A DNA stretch of 64,000 nt from Promicromonospora sp. MEB111 (GCF_030209445.1 NZ_JARVSD010000011.1:248001-312000); one strand, 5' to 3'. Shown: positions 43,460 through 52,897, counted from the stretch's first letter. The notes: generated by a model not told the origin, from the sequence alone. Numbers and translations are program-made.

Positions 43460-43819
43460 ATGCACCGTCTGTCAGCGCACGACCTGCTCGCGCTCGCGTA
43501 TGGCGTCGCTTTCCCCGCTGCACCCGACCGGACGAGCCTCCTGAACGTCCAGGACAGCTCGGGGACCCGCGGCGCGGTGCTGGAGATCTGTCCCTACAGC
43601 TTGAGGATGGTCGATCGGGCCGATCCGGAGGCTTCCTACGAGTGGCAGTTCAGCGGCCCGGACGGTCTCCAGTCCGCCGCACGATTCGGGACGGAAGGGC
43701 AGGCCCACCGAGTCGCCAGGGACTGGGTCGTCGAGACCGTGACACGCGGCATGAAACCCTCGACAGTGCAGCTGGACGCGATGCGTGCCAGGAAGCAGAC
43801 CGGACTCGGCGCAAGATAG
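43460..43819 (+). CDS. Hypothetical protein, 119 aa
   Basis: A small soluble protein (YEWQFSGPDGLQSAARFGTE in the middle, WVVETVTRGMKPSTVQLDAM near the end). The ATG at 43460 is preferred because GAGGTGGGG lies just upstream. No family recognised. It is convergent with the histidine kinase gene. Confidence 0.55.
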   Translation: MHRLSAHDLLALAYGVAFPAAPDRTSLLNVQDSSGTRGAVLEICPYSLRMVDRADPEASYEWQFSGPDGLQSAARFGTEGQAHRVARDWVVETVTRGMKPSTVQLDAMRARKQTGLGAR

Positions 43820-43893
43820 CCGTTGACCAGCAGCTGCCGGTGATCGCGTCATGAACGAACTCGGCCGGCAGAGGCCATGACGCGGAGGCAGGG

Positions 43894-45519
43894 TCAGCTC
43901 TGGGACAGGGGGACCCGCCACTCCAGGCGAGTGCCGTTCGCCCCGGCCGGCTGAACACTGAGCGCACCACCGAGGTCTGCTGCCCGCCGGGCGAGGTTGC
44001 GTAGCCCGCTCAGGGGAACGTCGGTAGGAATGCCGACTCCGTCGTCGGCCACGGTGAGGACGACGTCGTCCAACGCCACCAGGCGTACCGAGACTGTCCG
44101 CGCGTGCGCATGCCTGGCGACGTTCGACAACCCTTCGCGCAGGACAGCGACGACATGATCCGCGATGTTTGGTGGGACAGCAGCATCGACGGGGCCGTCG
44201 AACCGCAACCGGGGCGCGTAGCCCAACCGGCTGGTTGCCGCATCGATCTCCGCGTAGACCCGTGATCTCAGGCCCGCCTGTCGTGAGCCCGCACCTTCGG
44301 GCTGCAGCCTGTGCACCGTGGTCCGGATCAGGGCGATCGTCTCGTCGATCTCGTCGACCGCCCGGCCGATCCGTCGTGCGTGATCATCGTCGAGGTCGCG
44401 GCCGGCGGCCAGCAGCGACAAGCCGGTCGCGTACAGGCGCTGGATGGCGAGATCGTGCAGGTCGCGCGCGATGCGCCCCCGGTCACGCTGCACGGCGAAC
44501 CGCTCGACGTCCGCTCGATGCTCCGCCAGCTCCAGCGCAACGGCCGCCTGAGCCGCGAAACCCTGCAACGCCTCGACGACGAGGGGCGCGAACGGCACCC
44601 TGCCGCCGTACCTCCCGATGGCCAGCACCCCACGCGTACTGCTTGGCTCTCCCAGCGGAAACGCCAGGAGGGCGCCGATCTCACGGCGCAGATCGAAGGA
44701 GAGCTGGGCGCGTTCGTCCGCCATGGCGTCGGGGGCGACGCTCGACCCATCCGGCTCGAACGCGGCGCCCGAGAAGGTGCTACCCGGCGGGAGCATGACG
44801 CCGACCAGTCGCTTGGCCTCGGCCCCCGACGCGGATCTCACAACAAGGCGCTTTGACTCGGGCTCCGGCCTGGCGATGACCGCGAGATCCGCGTCTGCCA
44901 CGTGCAGGGCACGGTCCGCGATCAGGGCGTGCAAGTCCTCCTGTGAGTGACCGGCGAGCACCCGGCGGGAGATCTCGTCGTTTGCACGTGCCGACTGCTC
45001 CCGCAGGCGCGACTCCTCGTAGAGGTGAGCATTCTCGATGGCGACGCTCGCTCCGGCGGCCAGTGCCTCCAGCAGCCGCTCGTCCTCATCGGTGAAGTCG
45101 CCACCGTCCACCTTCTGCGTGAGATACAGATTGCCGAACGCCGTGCCGTGCACACGTAGCGGCACCCCGAGTAAGGACCGCATGGGCGGATGATTGGCCG
45201 GGAAACCCACGGATGCCGGGTGTGCCGAAAGATCATGCAGCCGCAACGGCACCTGGCGCCGGATCAGCTCGCCCAAGATTCCGCGCCCCGTCGGGTAAGG
45301 GCCGATGGCCCCGACCTGCGCGGCTGAGAGCCCGACCGTCAGCAACCGGGCGATGCGCCCGTCGTCGCCCAGTACGCCGAGTGCCACATACCGCGCCCCG
45401 ACCAGCTGAGCAGCGACCGCACTGATCTGATTCAAGACGGCTTCAAGATCAAGACCGCGTCCAAAGTTCGCCATGGCATCAAGCAGGAGCTTGGTTCTCT
45501 CGCGGGCATGTTCTGCCAC
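43894..45519 (-). CDS. GAF-domain sensor histidine kinase (DevS/DosS-like)
   Basis: A 541-residue cytoplasmic kinase. Two GAF domains are at about 20-165 and 190-335; the first has the DevS-type 'GRGILGELI..PLRLHDL' and 'LGVPLRV.....GNLYLT' segments. The dimerisation/phosphoacceptor helix is GRIARDLHDLAIQRLYATG with H355, and the HATPase has VLREGLSNVARHAHA and VADDGVGIP. In mycobacterial DosS, His in GAF-A binds haem to sense O2/NO; a candidate His is present (SAHPASVG) but cannot be assigned with confidence. No response regulator is adjacent, so the partner is elsewhere. Confidence 0.88.
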   Translation of the reverse strand: MAEHARERTKLLLDAMANFGRGLDLEAVLNQISAVAAQLVGARYVALGVLGDDGRIARLLTVGLSAAQVGAIGPYPTGRGILGELIRRQVPLRLHDLSAHPASVGFPANHPPMRSLLGVPLRVHGTAFGNLYLTQKVDGGDFTDEDERLLEALAAGASVAIENAHLYEESRLREQSARANDEISRRVLAGHSQEDLHALIADRALHVADADLAVIARPEPESKRLVVRSASGAEAKRLVGVMLPPGSTFSGAAFEPDGSSVAPDAMADERAQLSFDLRREIGALLAFPLGEPSSTRGVLAIGRYGGRVPFAPLVVEALQGFAAQAAVALELAEHRADVERFAVQRDRGRIARDLHDLAIQRLYATGLSLLAAGRDLDDDHARRIGRAVDEIDETIALIRTTVHRLQPEGAGSRQAGLRSRVYAEIDAATSRLGYAPRLRFDGPVDAAVPPNIADHVVAVLREGLSNVARHAHARTVSVRLVALDDVVLTVADDGVGIPTDVPLSGLRNLARRAADLGGALSVQPAGANGTRLEWRVPLSQS

Positions 45520-45652
45520 AGCGCCCTCCTGGGTGACAGCCCCCTGCGTCTTCCACAGTAGCCACCACAGGGCCTCCGGGCCCCTCTGGGGTGATGACCG
45601 CAGGGCCCCGGATCAGGGCGCGAGAGCGTTCGCGGGGTGGTCGCTCCGGCCG

Positions 45653-46489
45653 TCATCCCAGGGCATGCGTGGGTGAGAATTCGCGAAGCTCCTCGCGGCC
45701 GCCATGGACGACGAGGCACGTGGACTCCGGCACCTCTCGCCATGCTCCGCGCAGGTCCCCCAGCGGTTCGGACACCACGAGCCGTGCGTCGTTGGAGAGC
45801 TCGTGCAGCACGGGGTTGTCGGGGTACTGGAATCGGAGCGTGGAGATGTCGGTGCTGTGGAACAGCGACCGAGACTTGCCCACGCTGGAGTAGCGGAACG
45901 CCCACGTGGTGGTCCCGTCGGTGGTGGCCACCGTCATCTGGATCGGGTGCTCGATGCCGTGGCGTCGCCCCGTCTCCTCGATGAGGCCGACTGCTCGGGC
46001 CACTGCTTCGGGTGGGTCCTCTTCGAGTCCGAAGGTCAGGGCCAGGAAGAAGAACAGCTCGGAGTCCGTCGATCCCTCGATCTCCGTGTAGAGGGCAGGA
46101 TCGACGGCCAGGATCAGGTCGCGCTTCAGCACCGTGAAGTCCGTGATGGACCCGTTGTGCATCCAGAGCCAGCTGCGGTGCCGGAAGGGATGACAGTTGG
46201 TCTGCTGCACCGCCGTGCCGGTCGATGCGCGGATGTGAGCGAAGACCCGCCCGGCGGATGCGTGGGCTGAGAGCTCTCGCAGGTTGCGATCGTTCCATGC
46301 GGGCTCGGTGCTGTGGTAGATGCCTGGTTCCTCCAGGGCGCCGTACCAGCCGACACCGAAACCGTCACCGTTGATGGTCTCCACGCCCAGGCGTGAGTGC
46401 CTGCTCTGCACCACCAGCGAGTTCTCAGGTTTGTAGAGAAGATCCTGCAGAAGCACCGGCGAACCTGAATACGCGAGCCAACGACACAT
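45653..46489 (-). CDS. Class II glutamine amidotransferase (EgtC/YafJ-like)
   Basis: A 278-residue Ntn-hydrolase domain. Cys2 (MCRWLAYSG) would be the N-terminal nucleophile after Met removal; NGDGFGVGWY, VFAHIRAST and CHPFRHRSWLWMHNGSITDF are the glutamine-binding and oxyanion pieces. There is no synthetase domain, so it works with a partner or as a stand-alone hydrolase. Related proteins include EgtC of ergothioneine synthesis, but no other egt gene is adjacent, so the pathway is open. Confidence 0.85.
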   Translation of the reverse strand: MCRWLAYSGSPVLLQDLLYKPENSLVVQSRHSRLGVETINGDGFGVGWYGALEEPGIYHSTEPAWNDRNLRELSAHASAGRVFAHIRASTGTAVQQTNCHPFRHRSWLWMHNGSITDFTVLKRDLILAVDPALYTEIEGSTDSELFFFLALTFGLEEDPPEAVARAVGLIEETGRRHGIEHPIQMTVATTDGTTTWAFRYSSVGKSRSLFHSTDISTLRFQYPDNPVLHELSNDARLVVSEPLGDLRGAWREVPESTCLVVHGGREELREFSPTHALG

Positions 46490-46669
46490 CTCGACCTCAC
46501 TCTCGGCGCCAGTATGCGCCCGGGACGGTCCCCGCGAGTCATCCGAAACGGGTGAGGTCGAGCGCGCAACCCGTCGGCCGAACCCGCCGAGGAAGGACCG
46601 CGCTCAGCACCTCGTCTCGTACCGGTTCATGGCCACCCCGCCAGGAGACGTCCGCGTCTCCGCGACCGG

Positions 46670-47581
46670 TCAACTGCGCCGTGAAACGGCGTCGTTCGCA
46701 CGTTGCCACATCTCGTAGTTCCCGCATTCCGCCGTGATCTCAGCCGTCGCCTGAGCCGCGGCGAAGAAGTCGTCGGCCATCGGCGAGGTGCGCGACGCCG
46801 CCATGGCCAGGTATATCTGCTCGGGCGCCAGATCCGGGACGGGCACGTAGCTGATGTCCGGACGTGAGTAGAACACGGTCTCCGAACGCCCCACGAACGA
46901 GATACCCCGGCCGGCCGCGACGTGCTCGAGCTTCTCCTCGACCCCGCGCACCCGGAGCCCGGAGTCGGGGTGCGGGCGCCTGGTGGGCTGCGTGCTCGCG
47001 TCGGCGTGCCAGACCAGCGGCTCGCCGGCCAGGTCGGCCTCGGTGACCTCCTCCTTGCCGGCCAACCGGTGACCGGCGGGCAGCACCACCATGAGCGGCT
47101 CGGTGTAGAGCGGTGTCAGGCGCAGTCCGGTCTCGTCGATGGGCAGCCGCACATAGCCGACGTCGACGCGGCCGTCGAGCAGCATCGGCGCCTGGTCGTC
47201 CCACTCCATGCGCTGCACGTCCACGACGACGTCCGGATGCCGGGCCTCGAACTCCCGCGCCGCCGGGATGACCGGTATGCCCGCCCGAAAGCCGACCACC
47301 AGCCGCCGGCTGCCGCGGGCGGCCGCGGACACCCGGCGCCGGACCGCGTGCGCGGAGGCGAGCAGCGGACCGGCGTCGTCCTGCAGCTGTCGACCCGCGT
47401 CGGTCAGCGCCGCGCCGTGGCTGTCCCTGGTGAACAGCGTGGCGCCGAGATCGTGTTCGAGCGCGCGGATCTGCCGGCTGAGCACCGGCTGCGCGATGTG
47501 CAGCTCCTCCGCGGCGCGACCGAAGTGCAGCGTGTTGGCGACGGCGACGAAGTAGCGCAGCTTGCGCAGGTCCAGATCCAT
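46670..47581 (-). CDS. LysR-family regulator
   Basis: A 303-residue LysR protein. The N-terminal helix-turn-helix is LRKLRYFVAVANTLHFGRAA, EELHIAQPVLSRQIRALEHD; the effector domain has RRLVVGFRAGIPVIPAAREF, RVDVGYVRLPIDETGL and AAGRGISFVGRSETV. It is divergent, across 204 bp, from a three-gene NAD(P)-oxidoreductase operon, the likely target. The space between contains four GAATTC palindromes. Confidence 0.87.
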   Translation of the reverse strand: MDLDLRKLRYFVAVANTLHFGRAAEELHIAQPVLSRQIRALEHDLGATLFTRDSHGAALTDAGRQLQDDAGPLLASAHAVRRRVSAAARGSRRLVVGFRAGIPVIPAAREFEARHPDVVVDVQRMEWDDQAPMLLDGRVDVGYVRLPIDETGLRLTPLYTEPLMVVLPAGHRLAGKEEVTEADLAGEPLVWHADASTQPTRRPHPDSGLRVRGVEEKLEHVAAGRGISFVGRSETVFYSRPDISYVPVPDLAPEQIYLAMAASRTSPMADDFFAAAQATAEITAECGNYEMWQRANDAVSRRS

Positions 47582-47680
47582 GGGCCCTCCCGGTCCGGCA
47601 ATGCCCCCAAGGTATCACCGCGGCTGAAAAGGGTCTTGGACGGCACGTTCGCGCCAATGGCATCGTTCATGAGGCCGAGC

Positions 47681-47739
47681 GAATTCGGCACAAGATTCCC
47701 GCACAAGAATTCGACGCCGGAATTCGGCAACCGGAATTC
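47681..47739. repeat. Cluster of four GAATTC palindromes in a divergent promoter
   Basis: GAATTC at 47681-47686, 47707-47712, 47720-47725 and 47734-47739, two of them within CCGGAATTCGG. In DNA of this GC content four copies in 60 bp are not expected by chance. A binding array for the LysR regulator or another protein is the plausible reading. Confidence 0.6.
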
Positions 47740-47785
47740 GGGATCGGGATCTGATCGCAGTATCCATCAATTCAACGGAGTGATA

Positions 47786-48520
47786 GTGGGAAAGCTCGAT
47801 GGCAAGGTAGCGGTGATCACCGGCGGATCCACCGGAATGGCACTGGCGGGCGCCAAGCTGTTCGTCGAGGAGGGAGCGCACGTCTTCATCCAGGCCCGGC
47901 GGCAGGAGGCGCTGGACGACGCCGTCAGGCTGATCGGCCGCAACGTCACCGCCGTGCAGGGTGACGCGGCCGAGCTGGACGACCTGGACCGCCTGTACGA
48001 CACCGTCAAGCGGGAGAAGGGCTCGATCGACGTGCTGTGGGCCAGCGCCGGGATGGGCGAACCCGCCGCCCTCGGCGAGATCACCGAGGAACAGTTCCAC
48101 CGTGCCTTCTCGCTCAACGCGCGCGGCACCCTGTTCACCGTGCAGAAGGCGCTGCCGCTGATCAACGACAACGGCTCGATCCTCATGACCGGGTCCAACG
48201 CCTCACTCGGCGCCTTTCCCGGCTGGAGTCTCTACGCGGGGAGCAAGGCCGTCCAGCAGGCCTGGGCCCGCGTCTGGCTCAACGAGCTGCGCGACCGCAA
48301 GATCCGGGTCAACGTCCTGACCCCCGGCCAGGTCGCCACGGCCAAGCAGGAAGAACTGTTCGACGAGGCGACCAAGGCCGCATTCGAGTCCCTCATCCCC
48401 CGCGGAACGATGGGCCGCCCCGAGGAGATCGCCGCCGTCGCCCTGTTCCTCGCCTCCGACGACTCCAGCTACGTCAACGGCCTGGAACTGGTCGCCGACG
48501 GCGGCACCACCGCCATCTGA
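47786..48520 (+). CDS. SDR-family oxidoreductase
   Basis: A 244-residue classical SDR. The cofactor motif is VAVITGGSTGMALAGAKLF, where the usual third Gly is Met-Ala. WASAGMGEP stands in place of NNAG; the catalytic Ser is in MTGSNASLGAF, Y-x3-K in SLYAGSKAVQQAW, and the end is the 'SSYVNGLELVADGGTTAI' motif (ylnG..l.vDGG). GTG 47786 is chosen: GGAG lies 5 nt upstream and the protein begins at KLDGKVAVITGG. First gene of the operon opposite the LysR regulator. Confidence 0.85.
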   Translation: MGKLDGKVAVITGGSTGMALAGAKLFVEEGAHVFIQARRQEALDDAVRLIGRNVTAVQGDAAELDDLDRLYDTVKREKGSIDVLWASAGMGEPAALGEITEEQFHRAFSLNARGTLFTVQKALPLINDNGSILMTGSNASLGAFPGWSLYAGSKAVQQAWARVWLNELRDRKIRVNVLTPGQVATAKQEELFDEATKAAFESLIPRGTMGRPEEIAAVALFLASDDSSYVNGLELVADGGTTAI

Positions 48521-48562
48521 AGCACGCACCAGGAACCACGCATCGGGAAGAGAGCACAACTC

Positions 48563-49186
48563 ATGAGCAGCATCACCCTCATCGGTACGGGAAACATGGC
48601 CCGTGCCATCGGCACGCTCGCGGTGGCGGGCGGCAACACCGTCGAGGTCATGGGACGGGATCAGTCCAAGGCCGACGACCTGGCCAGGGTTCTGGGCGGC
48701 GGCGCGACGGCGGGCAAGTGGGGCGCCGTCCCGGCCGGGGACATCGTCATCACGGCGCTGTTGTACGACGGCGTCGTCCCGGTCGTCGCCGAGTACGGGG
48801 ACGCTCTTGCGGGCAAGATCATCGTCGACATCAGCAACCCCTTCAACGCCACGTTCGACGGGCTTGCCCACGGCGAGGAGACCTCGATCGCGCAGGAGGT
48901 CGCCAAGGTGGCCCCGGCCGGCGCGAGTGTGGTGAAGGCCTTCAACACCATCTTCCGCAACGTCCTGGAGAACGGCCGGCCCGACGTCTTCATCGCCGGC
49001 GACGACGCGCAGGCCAAGGTGCACGTGGCCACGTTCGTCGAGAGCCTCGGGCTGCGCCCGCTCGACGTCGGCGGCCTGAGGATGGCGCACTGGCTGGAAG
49101 GGATGGGCCTGGTCACGGTGAGCCTCGCCGGCAACGGGGTGGGCCACTGGGGCTTCGCCCTCGGCGTCGACGAATTCACGGGCTGA
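48563..49186 (+). CDS. NADPH-dependent F420-reductase-like oxidoreductase
   Basis: A 207-residue Rossmann protein. The N-terminal SSITLIGTGNMARAIGTLAV has the G-x-G-x-M of the F420-dependent NADP reductase family, and DIVITALLYDGVVPVVAEYG, IIVDISNPFN and VVKAFNTIFRNVL are further family pieces. Such proteins move hydride between NADPH and F420 or act as simple NAD(P) oxidoreductases. Second gene in the operon (42 bp after the SDR). Confidence 0.82.
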   Translation: MSSITLIGTGNMARAIGTLAVAGGNTVEVMGRDQSKADDLARVLGGGATAGKWGAVPAGDIVITALLYDGVVPVVAEYGDALAGKIIVDISNPFNATFDGLAHGEETSIAQEVAKVAPAGASVVKAFNTIFRNVLENGRPDVFIAGDDAQAKVHVATFVESLGLRPLDVGGLRMAHWLEGMGLVTVSLAGNGVGHWGFALGVDEFTG

Positions 49187-49278
49187 GCGCACTTCCACCA
49201 ACATCTGTTGCGCCAGTTCACCTACCCGCATCACACGCCCGCACAACTCATCCCGCACAACTCATAAGGAGCAGCAGC

Positions 49279-50223
49279 GTGCGCGTCTTCGTCGCCGGCG
49301 GGACCGGCCACTCCGGTTCGTACATCATCCCCGAGCTCCTCGCCGCCGGGCACGAGGTCACCGGCCTGGCCCGGTCGGACACGGCCGCGGCGGCCCTGTC
49401 CGCACTCGGCGCGAAGGTACGCCGCGGCGATCTCCAGGACCTCGACGTGCTCAAGGAGGCGGCCGCGGACTCCGACGGCGTCATCCACGTGGCGCACCGG
49501 CAAGACCTGCTTCCGTCCGGCGGGATCGACGCCGTGACCGCCGCGGAGCTCCCGGTCGTGCTCGCGTACGGCGAGGCACTCGCGGGAACCGGAAAGCCGC
49601 TGGTCGCGGCGGGGAGCATCGGCTCGCCCGGGAACGGGCGGAACCTGGGCCGGCCGGCCACCGAGGAGGACCCGGCCCTTCCCGTCGGCGACGAGCACAA
49701 GGGCACCCTGCGGGCCCGTAACGTCGTGGAAGCCGCCGTGGTCGGACTCGCCGAGCGGGGAGTGCGGTCCTCGGTCGTGCGGATCGCCAACATCGCGCAC
49801 AGCACGACCGATCGTGCCGGCTTCCTCCCCATGCTGATCGCGCTCGCGAAGGAGAAGGGCTTCGCCGGTTATCCCGGAGACGGCGCGAACCAGTGGAACG
49901 CCGTGCACGTCCGCGATGTCGCCTCCGTGTTCCGCCTGGCGCTGGAGACGGGCCCAGCCGGCAGGTACTGGCACGGAGTAGGGGACGGGGGCATCTCGGT
50001 CCGCGAGATCGCCGAGGCCATCGGCAGCCGCTTGGGTCTGCCCGCTGTGAGCGTGCCCCTGGACGAGCTGGTGCTGCCGGGGTATTTCGGGTTCCTCACG
50101 AACGTGGTCACGCGGAGCTACCCGGCGTCCAGCCTCATCACCCGCCGGACCCTCGGCTGGGAACCCGCTCAGCCGAGCCTGCTCGCCGATCTGGACAACG
50201 GCCATTACTTCCCCGCCGGATGA
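49279..50223 (+). CDS. NAD-dependent epimerase/dehydratase-like (extended SDR) protein
   Basis: A 314-residue extended SDR. The cofactor motif is VRVFVAGGTGHSGSYIIPEL (G-x-x-G-x-x-G), then DSDGVIHVAH; the Y-x3-K position is altered (DEHKGTLRARNVVE), so catalysis may differ. YPGDGANQWNAVHVRDVASV is the typical 'rwn.vHv.Dva' segment. GTG 49279 has AAGGAG about 9 nt upstream. Third gene of the operon. Confidence 0.82.
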   Translation: MRVFVAGGTGHSGSYIIPELLAAGHEVTGLARSDTAAAALSALGAKVRRGDLQDLDVLKEAAADSDGVIHVAHRQDLLPSGGIDAVTAAELPVVLAYGEALAGTGKPLVAAGSIGSPGNGRNLGRPATEEDPALPVGDEHKGTLRARNVVEAAVVGLAERGVRSSVVRIANIAHSTTDRAGFLPMLIALAKEKGFAGYPGDGANQWNAVHVRDVASVFRLALETGPAGRYWHGVGDGGISVREIAEAIGSRLGLPAVSVPLDELVLPGYFGFLTNVVTRSYPASSLITRRTLGWEPAQPSLLADLDNGHYFPAG

Positions 50224-50271
50224 AGGCAGGGCCCCGATCACAAGACGTACCCCGCTCCTAGACTGTCCGCC

Positions 50272-50895
50272 ATGACTCGACCGTCGCAGATCCAGGAGCG
50301 GGAGCACGCGGCGCTCGTCGCCGACCTGCGCATGCTGACGCCGGAGCAGTGGCGCTCGCCGACGCTGTGCGGCGACTGGGACGTCGAGGACGTCGTCGCG
50401 CACCTGGGTGCCGCGTCGACGCTGACGTTCTGGGGCTGGCTGCGCAGCATCGCCGGTGCCCGCTTCGACGCCGACGTGCACAACCAGCGGCGGCTGGAGG
50501 AGTTCCGCGGGGACTCGTCGGCGCAGACGCTGGAGCGCTACGCCGTATTCGGGCCCATCGCGCTCCCCCGGAAGGAGAGCGTGGGCGGGCTGGGCGAGCT
50601 GATCGTGCATGCCGAGGACATCCGCCGGCCCCTGGGGCTGGAGCACGAGCCGGACGCCGAGGGCCTGATCCTGGTCGCGCGCTTCTTCGCGGCGAAGGAC
50701 TTCGCGGTGAACAGCAGGTCGCTGGTCAAGGGGCTCCGGCTGACGGCCACCGACGCGGAGTTCCGGACCGGCGACGGGCCAGTGGCAAAGGGTCCGCTGC
50801 TCTCCCTGGTCATGGCGATGGCGGGACGGCGCGAGGCGCTGACGGACCTGGAGGGTGACGGCGTGCCGGTGCTGAGCCGGAGACTCGGGGTCTGA
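50272..50895 (+). CDS. Maleylpyruvate isomerase-family (mycothiol-dependent-type, DinB fold) protein
   Basis: A 207-residue protein with the family signature PTLCGDWDVEDVVAHLG near residue 30, whose His together with the His in LIVHAEDIRRPLG would hold a metal as in mycothiol-dependent maleylpyruvate isomerase. The C-terminal part (LEGDGVPVLSRRL) is as in actinobacterial paralogues. The substrate is unknown; mycothiol use is inferred from the family and host type. Confidence 0.8.
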   Translation: MTRPSQIQEREHAALVADLRMLTPEQWRSPTLCGDWDVEDVVAHLGAASTLTFWGWLRSIAGARFDADVHNQRRLEEFRGDSSAQTLERYAVFGPIALPRKESVGGLGELIVHAEDIRRPLGLEHEPDAEGLILVARFFAAKDFAVNSRSLVKGLRLTATDAEFRTGDGPVAKGPLLSLVMAMAGRREALTDLEGDGVPVLSRRLGV

Positions 50896-51010
50896 CGCCG
50901 GCATCGCCCAGGGTGCGTGTTGCCCGGACTCGACAGCCGGCTCGGCTCGTGCGCTTCTCGAGCCATGACTTCCGTCGATTCCCGGGCGGTTCGGTGGCAC
51001 GCTTCACCCC

Positions 51011-51301
51011 ATGAGTGACGAGACGGGCGGAGCCCCGAAGGCCGCGTCCCCGAAGCAGGTTGTGCACAGCTCGGCCAGCTCGCTCACGATCGGGCTCTGC
51101 CTGGTCCTCGGGGGCGGGGTCGTCTTCTTCCTGGTGGGCCTGCTCGCCAGCACGGCCAGCGGAGCTGGAGTCTCGCTGTTCCTGTTCCTCGGGGGTGCGG
51201 CGATCGTCGTCGGCGTCGTCCAGCTCGTCGTCGGCGTCTACCAGCTCGCCGACAACGTCGACCGGGCGGCGAAGGCAGTGATCAACGGGCAGCGGCGCTA
51301 G
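51011..51301 (+). CDS. Small two-TM membrane protein
   Basis: A 96-residue protein with hydrophobic helices at about 26-46 (TIGLCLVLGGGVVFFLVGLL) and 52-78 (GVSLFLFLGGAAIVVGVVQL), short polar ends, and a basic C terminus (AKAVINGQRR). No family. The stop overlaps the convergent gene by 4 bp. Confidence 0.65.
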   Translation: MSDETGGAPKAASPKQVVHSSASSLTIGLCLVLGGGVVFFLVGLLASTASGAGVSLFLFLGGAAIVVGVVQLVVGVYQLADNVDRAAKAVINGQRR

Positions 51302-52065
51302 CTCGACTCCCAGACCACGAGGTCGAAAGCGACGGTCTCGGCGGCACGGTCGACCGCCGCGATGTGCGCGTACGCGGTACGGCGCTCGTTGGTCTGCACG
51401 CAGAGGTGCATCCCCTCGGTCACCGCGTCCGAGGCGATGGTCTGCTGCCAGGTCGTCTGCGCCTCGCAGTCCGCCCGGCTGGGCACTCCGCTCATGATCG
51501 TGAGGCGCGCGCCCTCGACGCCGGCGTCGCCGTAGCAGAGGTCCTGGGGGACCGACGCCGCGCCCCAGCCGGCCGACGTCGTGTCCAGGTCGAGGCAGGT
51601 GTGGAGCATCACCTGGACGGCGGCGTCCGTCTCGCGCCTGACACCGGAGACGACGGCGGAAGCGCCCCCGGCGGAATCGTCCTGCGTGCCGTCATCATTC
51701 CCGGCGTCGGTCCCGGCGCTGTCGTCCGCGCTCGCCTGGTCATTGAGGCGATCGATCTCCTCGCGCAGCTCCTGGTTCTGCGCTTCGAGGTCGTCGAGCT
51801 CGGCCCGCTGGCCGTCGTTCTGGTCGCGCAGGGCGGTCAGCTCGTCGTCGAGCCGGCCGTTGGCCGCCTCCAGGTCCTTGATCGTGGCTTCGAGCACGCG
51901 GACCTGCGCCCCGGAGTCCGACGTGCCCGGGGCGAACAGGTTCTCGCCCCAGGCCGTCGCCACGCCGCCGAGCACCGCGGCGGCGACGGCCGCCACGACG
52001 GCGACCGAGTGCTGGCCGAACCAGCCCGCCCGGCGGCCCGGCGAACTCTCCTGCGTGTCCACCAT
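51298..52065 (-). CDS. Membrane-anchored coiled-coil protein of unknown function
   Basis: A 255-residue protein. A single TM segment is at about 20-40 (HSVAVVAAVAAAVLGGVATA), then a coiled coil at about 55-110 (VRVLEATIKDLEAANGRLDD, heptad leucines), an Asp/Gly-rich linker, and an extracytoplasmic C-terminal domain with four cysteines (MLHTCLDLD, QDLCYGDAG, RADCEAQTT, HLCVQTNER) that could form two disulphides. The family is not recognised. Confidence 0.65.
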   Translation of the reverse strand: MVDTQESSPGRRAGWFGQHSVAVVAAVAAAVLGGVATAWGENLFAPGTSDSGAQVRVLEATIKDLEAANGRLDDELTALRDQNDGQRAELDDLEAQNQELREEIDRLNDQASADDSAGTDAGNDDGTQDDSAGGASAVVSGVRRETDAAVQVMLHTCLDLDTTSAGWGAASVPQDLCYGDAGVEGARLTIMSGVPSRADCEAQTTWQQTIASDAVTEGMHLCVQTNERRTAYAHIAAVDRAAETVAFDLVVWESS

Positions 52066-52157
52066 CGTGAGGATACGGGCATATGCCGCGAAAGCGAGGG
52101 CTCGTCGAGTGAGCGCGGGGCGCCGGTGCTCGGCCTCCTCGCGGCTAACCTGGCGGG

Positions 52158-52883
52158 GTGCTGATCGAGCGAGTGAGCGTCAGACCCGCCCTGGTCGAAG
52201 ACGGCGCCTGGCCGTGGACCGTACCCGCCGTCGCCGAGATCGCCGCGCGTGGCGTGCGGCTGACCAGCAGTATCGTGGTCCTGATGGGGGCGAACGGGTC
52301 CGGCAAGTCCACCGTGCTCGAAGCGATCGCGGAGCAGTACGGGATCGACGTGCGGGGTGGCCACGGCGGTCGGAAGTACGCGAGCGAGCTCGACACGAGC
52401 CCGCTGGGCGAGGCGCTCGTCCTGGACCGGACGATCGCCGGGTCCCGGATGCTCCGGCAGAAGGCGAAGGGGTTCTACCTGCGCGCCGAGACGGCCGCGG
52501 GGATGCTGGAGTTCATGACGGGCGCCGGGGTGAGCGGCTACGGCGACCGGCTGTCGACGGAGGTCAGCCACGGCGAGTCCTACCTCCAGGCCATCTCGGG
52601 CCGGTTCAGCGGTCCCGGCCTCTATCTGCTCGACGAGGCCGAGGGGCCGCTGTCGTTCGAGTCCACGCTGCAGCTCCTGTACCGGCTGCAGGACCTGGTG
52701 GCCGACCATGCCGCCCAGGTGATCTACGCGACGCACTCACCGCTCGTGGCGGCGCTCCCCGGGGCGCAGATCCTGGAGATGACCGAGCACGGCATCGCCG
52801 AGCGCACCTGGTCCGAGCTGGAGTCGGTCGCCCTCTGGAAGAGGTTCCTCGGCCGCCCGGAGACGTTCTTCGACGTTGTGTGA
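52158..52883 (+). CDS. ABC-type AAA ATPase, stand-alone
   Basis: A 241-residue ATPase. Walker A is LMGANGSGKST (about 43-53), the signature-like segment is STEVSHGESYLQ, Walker B is GLYLLDEAEGPLS, and the H-loop is IYATHSPLVAAL. No transmembrane or substrate-binding gene is beside it. This short form (GTG 52158) resembles the AAA_21/AAA_23 group of 'predicted ATPases', some in repair or defence, rather than a transporter ATPase. Confidence 0.82.
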   Translation: MLIERVSVRPALVEDGAWPWTVPAVAEIAARGVRLTSSIVVLMGANGSGKSTVLEAIAEQYGIDVRGGHGGRKYASELDTSPLGEALVLDRTIAGSRMLRQKAKGFYLRAETAAGMLEFMTGAGVSGYGDRLSTEVSHGESYLQAISGRFSGPGLYLLDEAEGPLSFESTLQLLYRLQDLVADHAAQVIYATHSPLVAALPGAQILEMTEHGIAERTWSELESVALWKRFLGRPETFFDVV

Positions 52884-52897
52884 CCGGTCGAACCCGG

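Noticed and set aside
47681-47739. GAATTC cluster as a cloning-adapter artefact
   Set aside because: Copies are spaced unevenly within normal-looking sequence and both flanks continue as natural genes.
46922-47785. Plus-strand frame over the LysR gene joined to the SDR
   Set aside because: Antisense to a clear LysR protein; the SDR has its own ribosome site and start at 47786.
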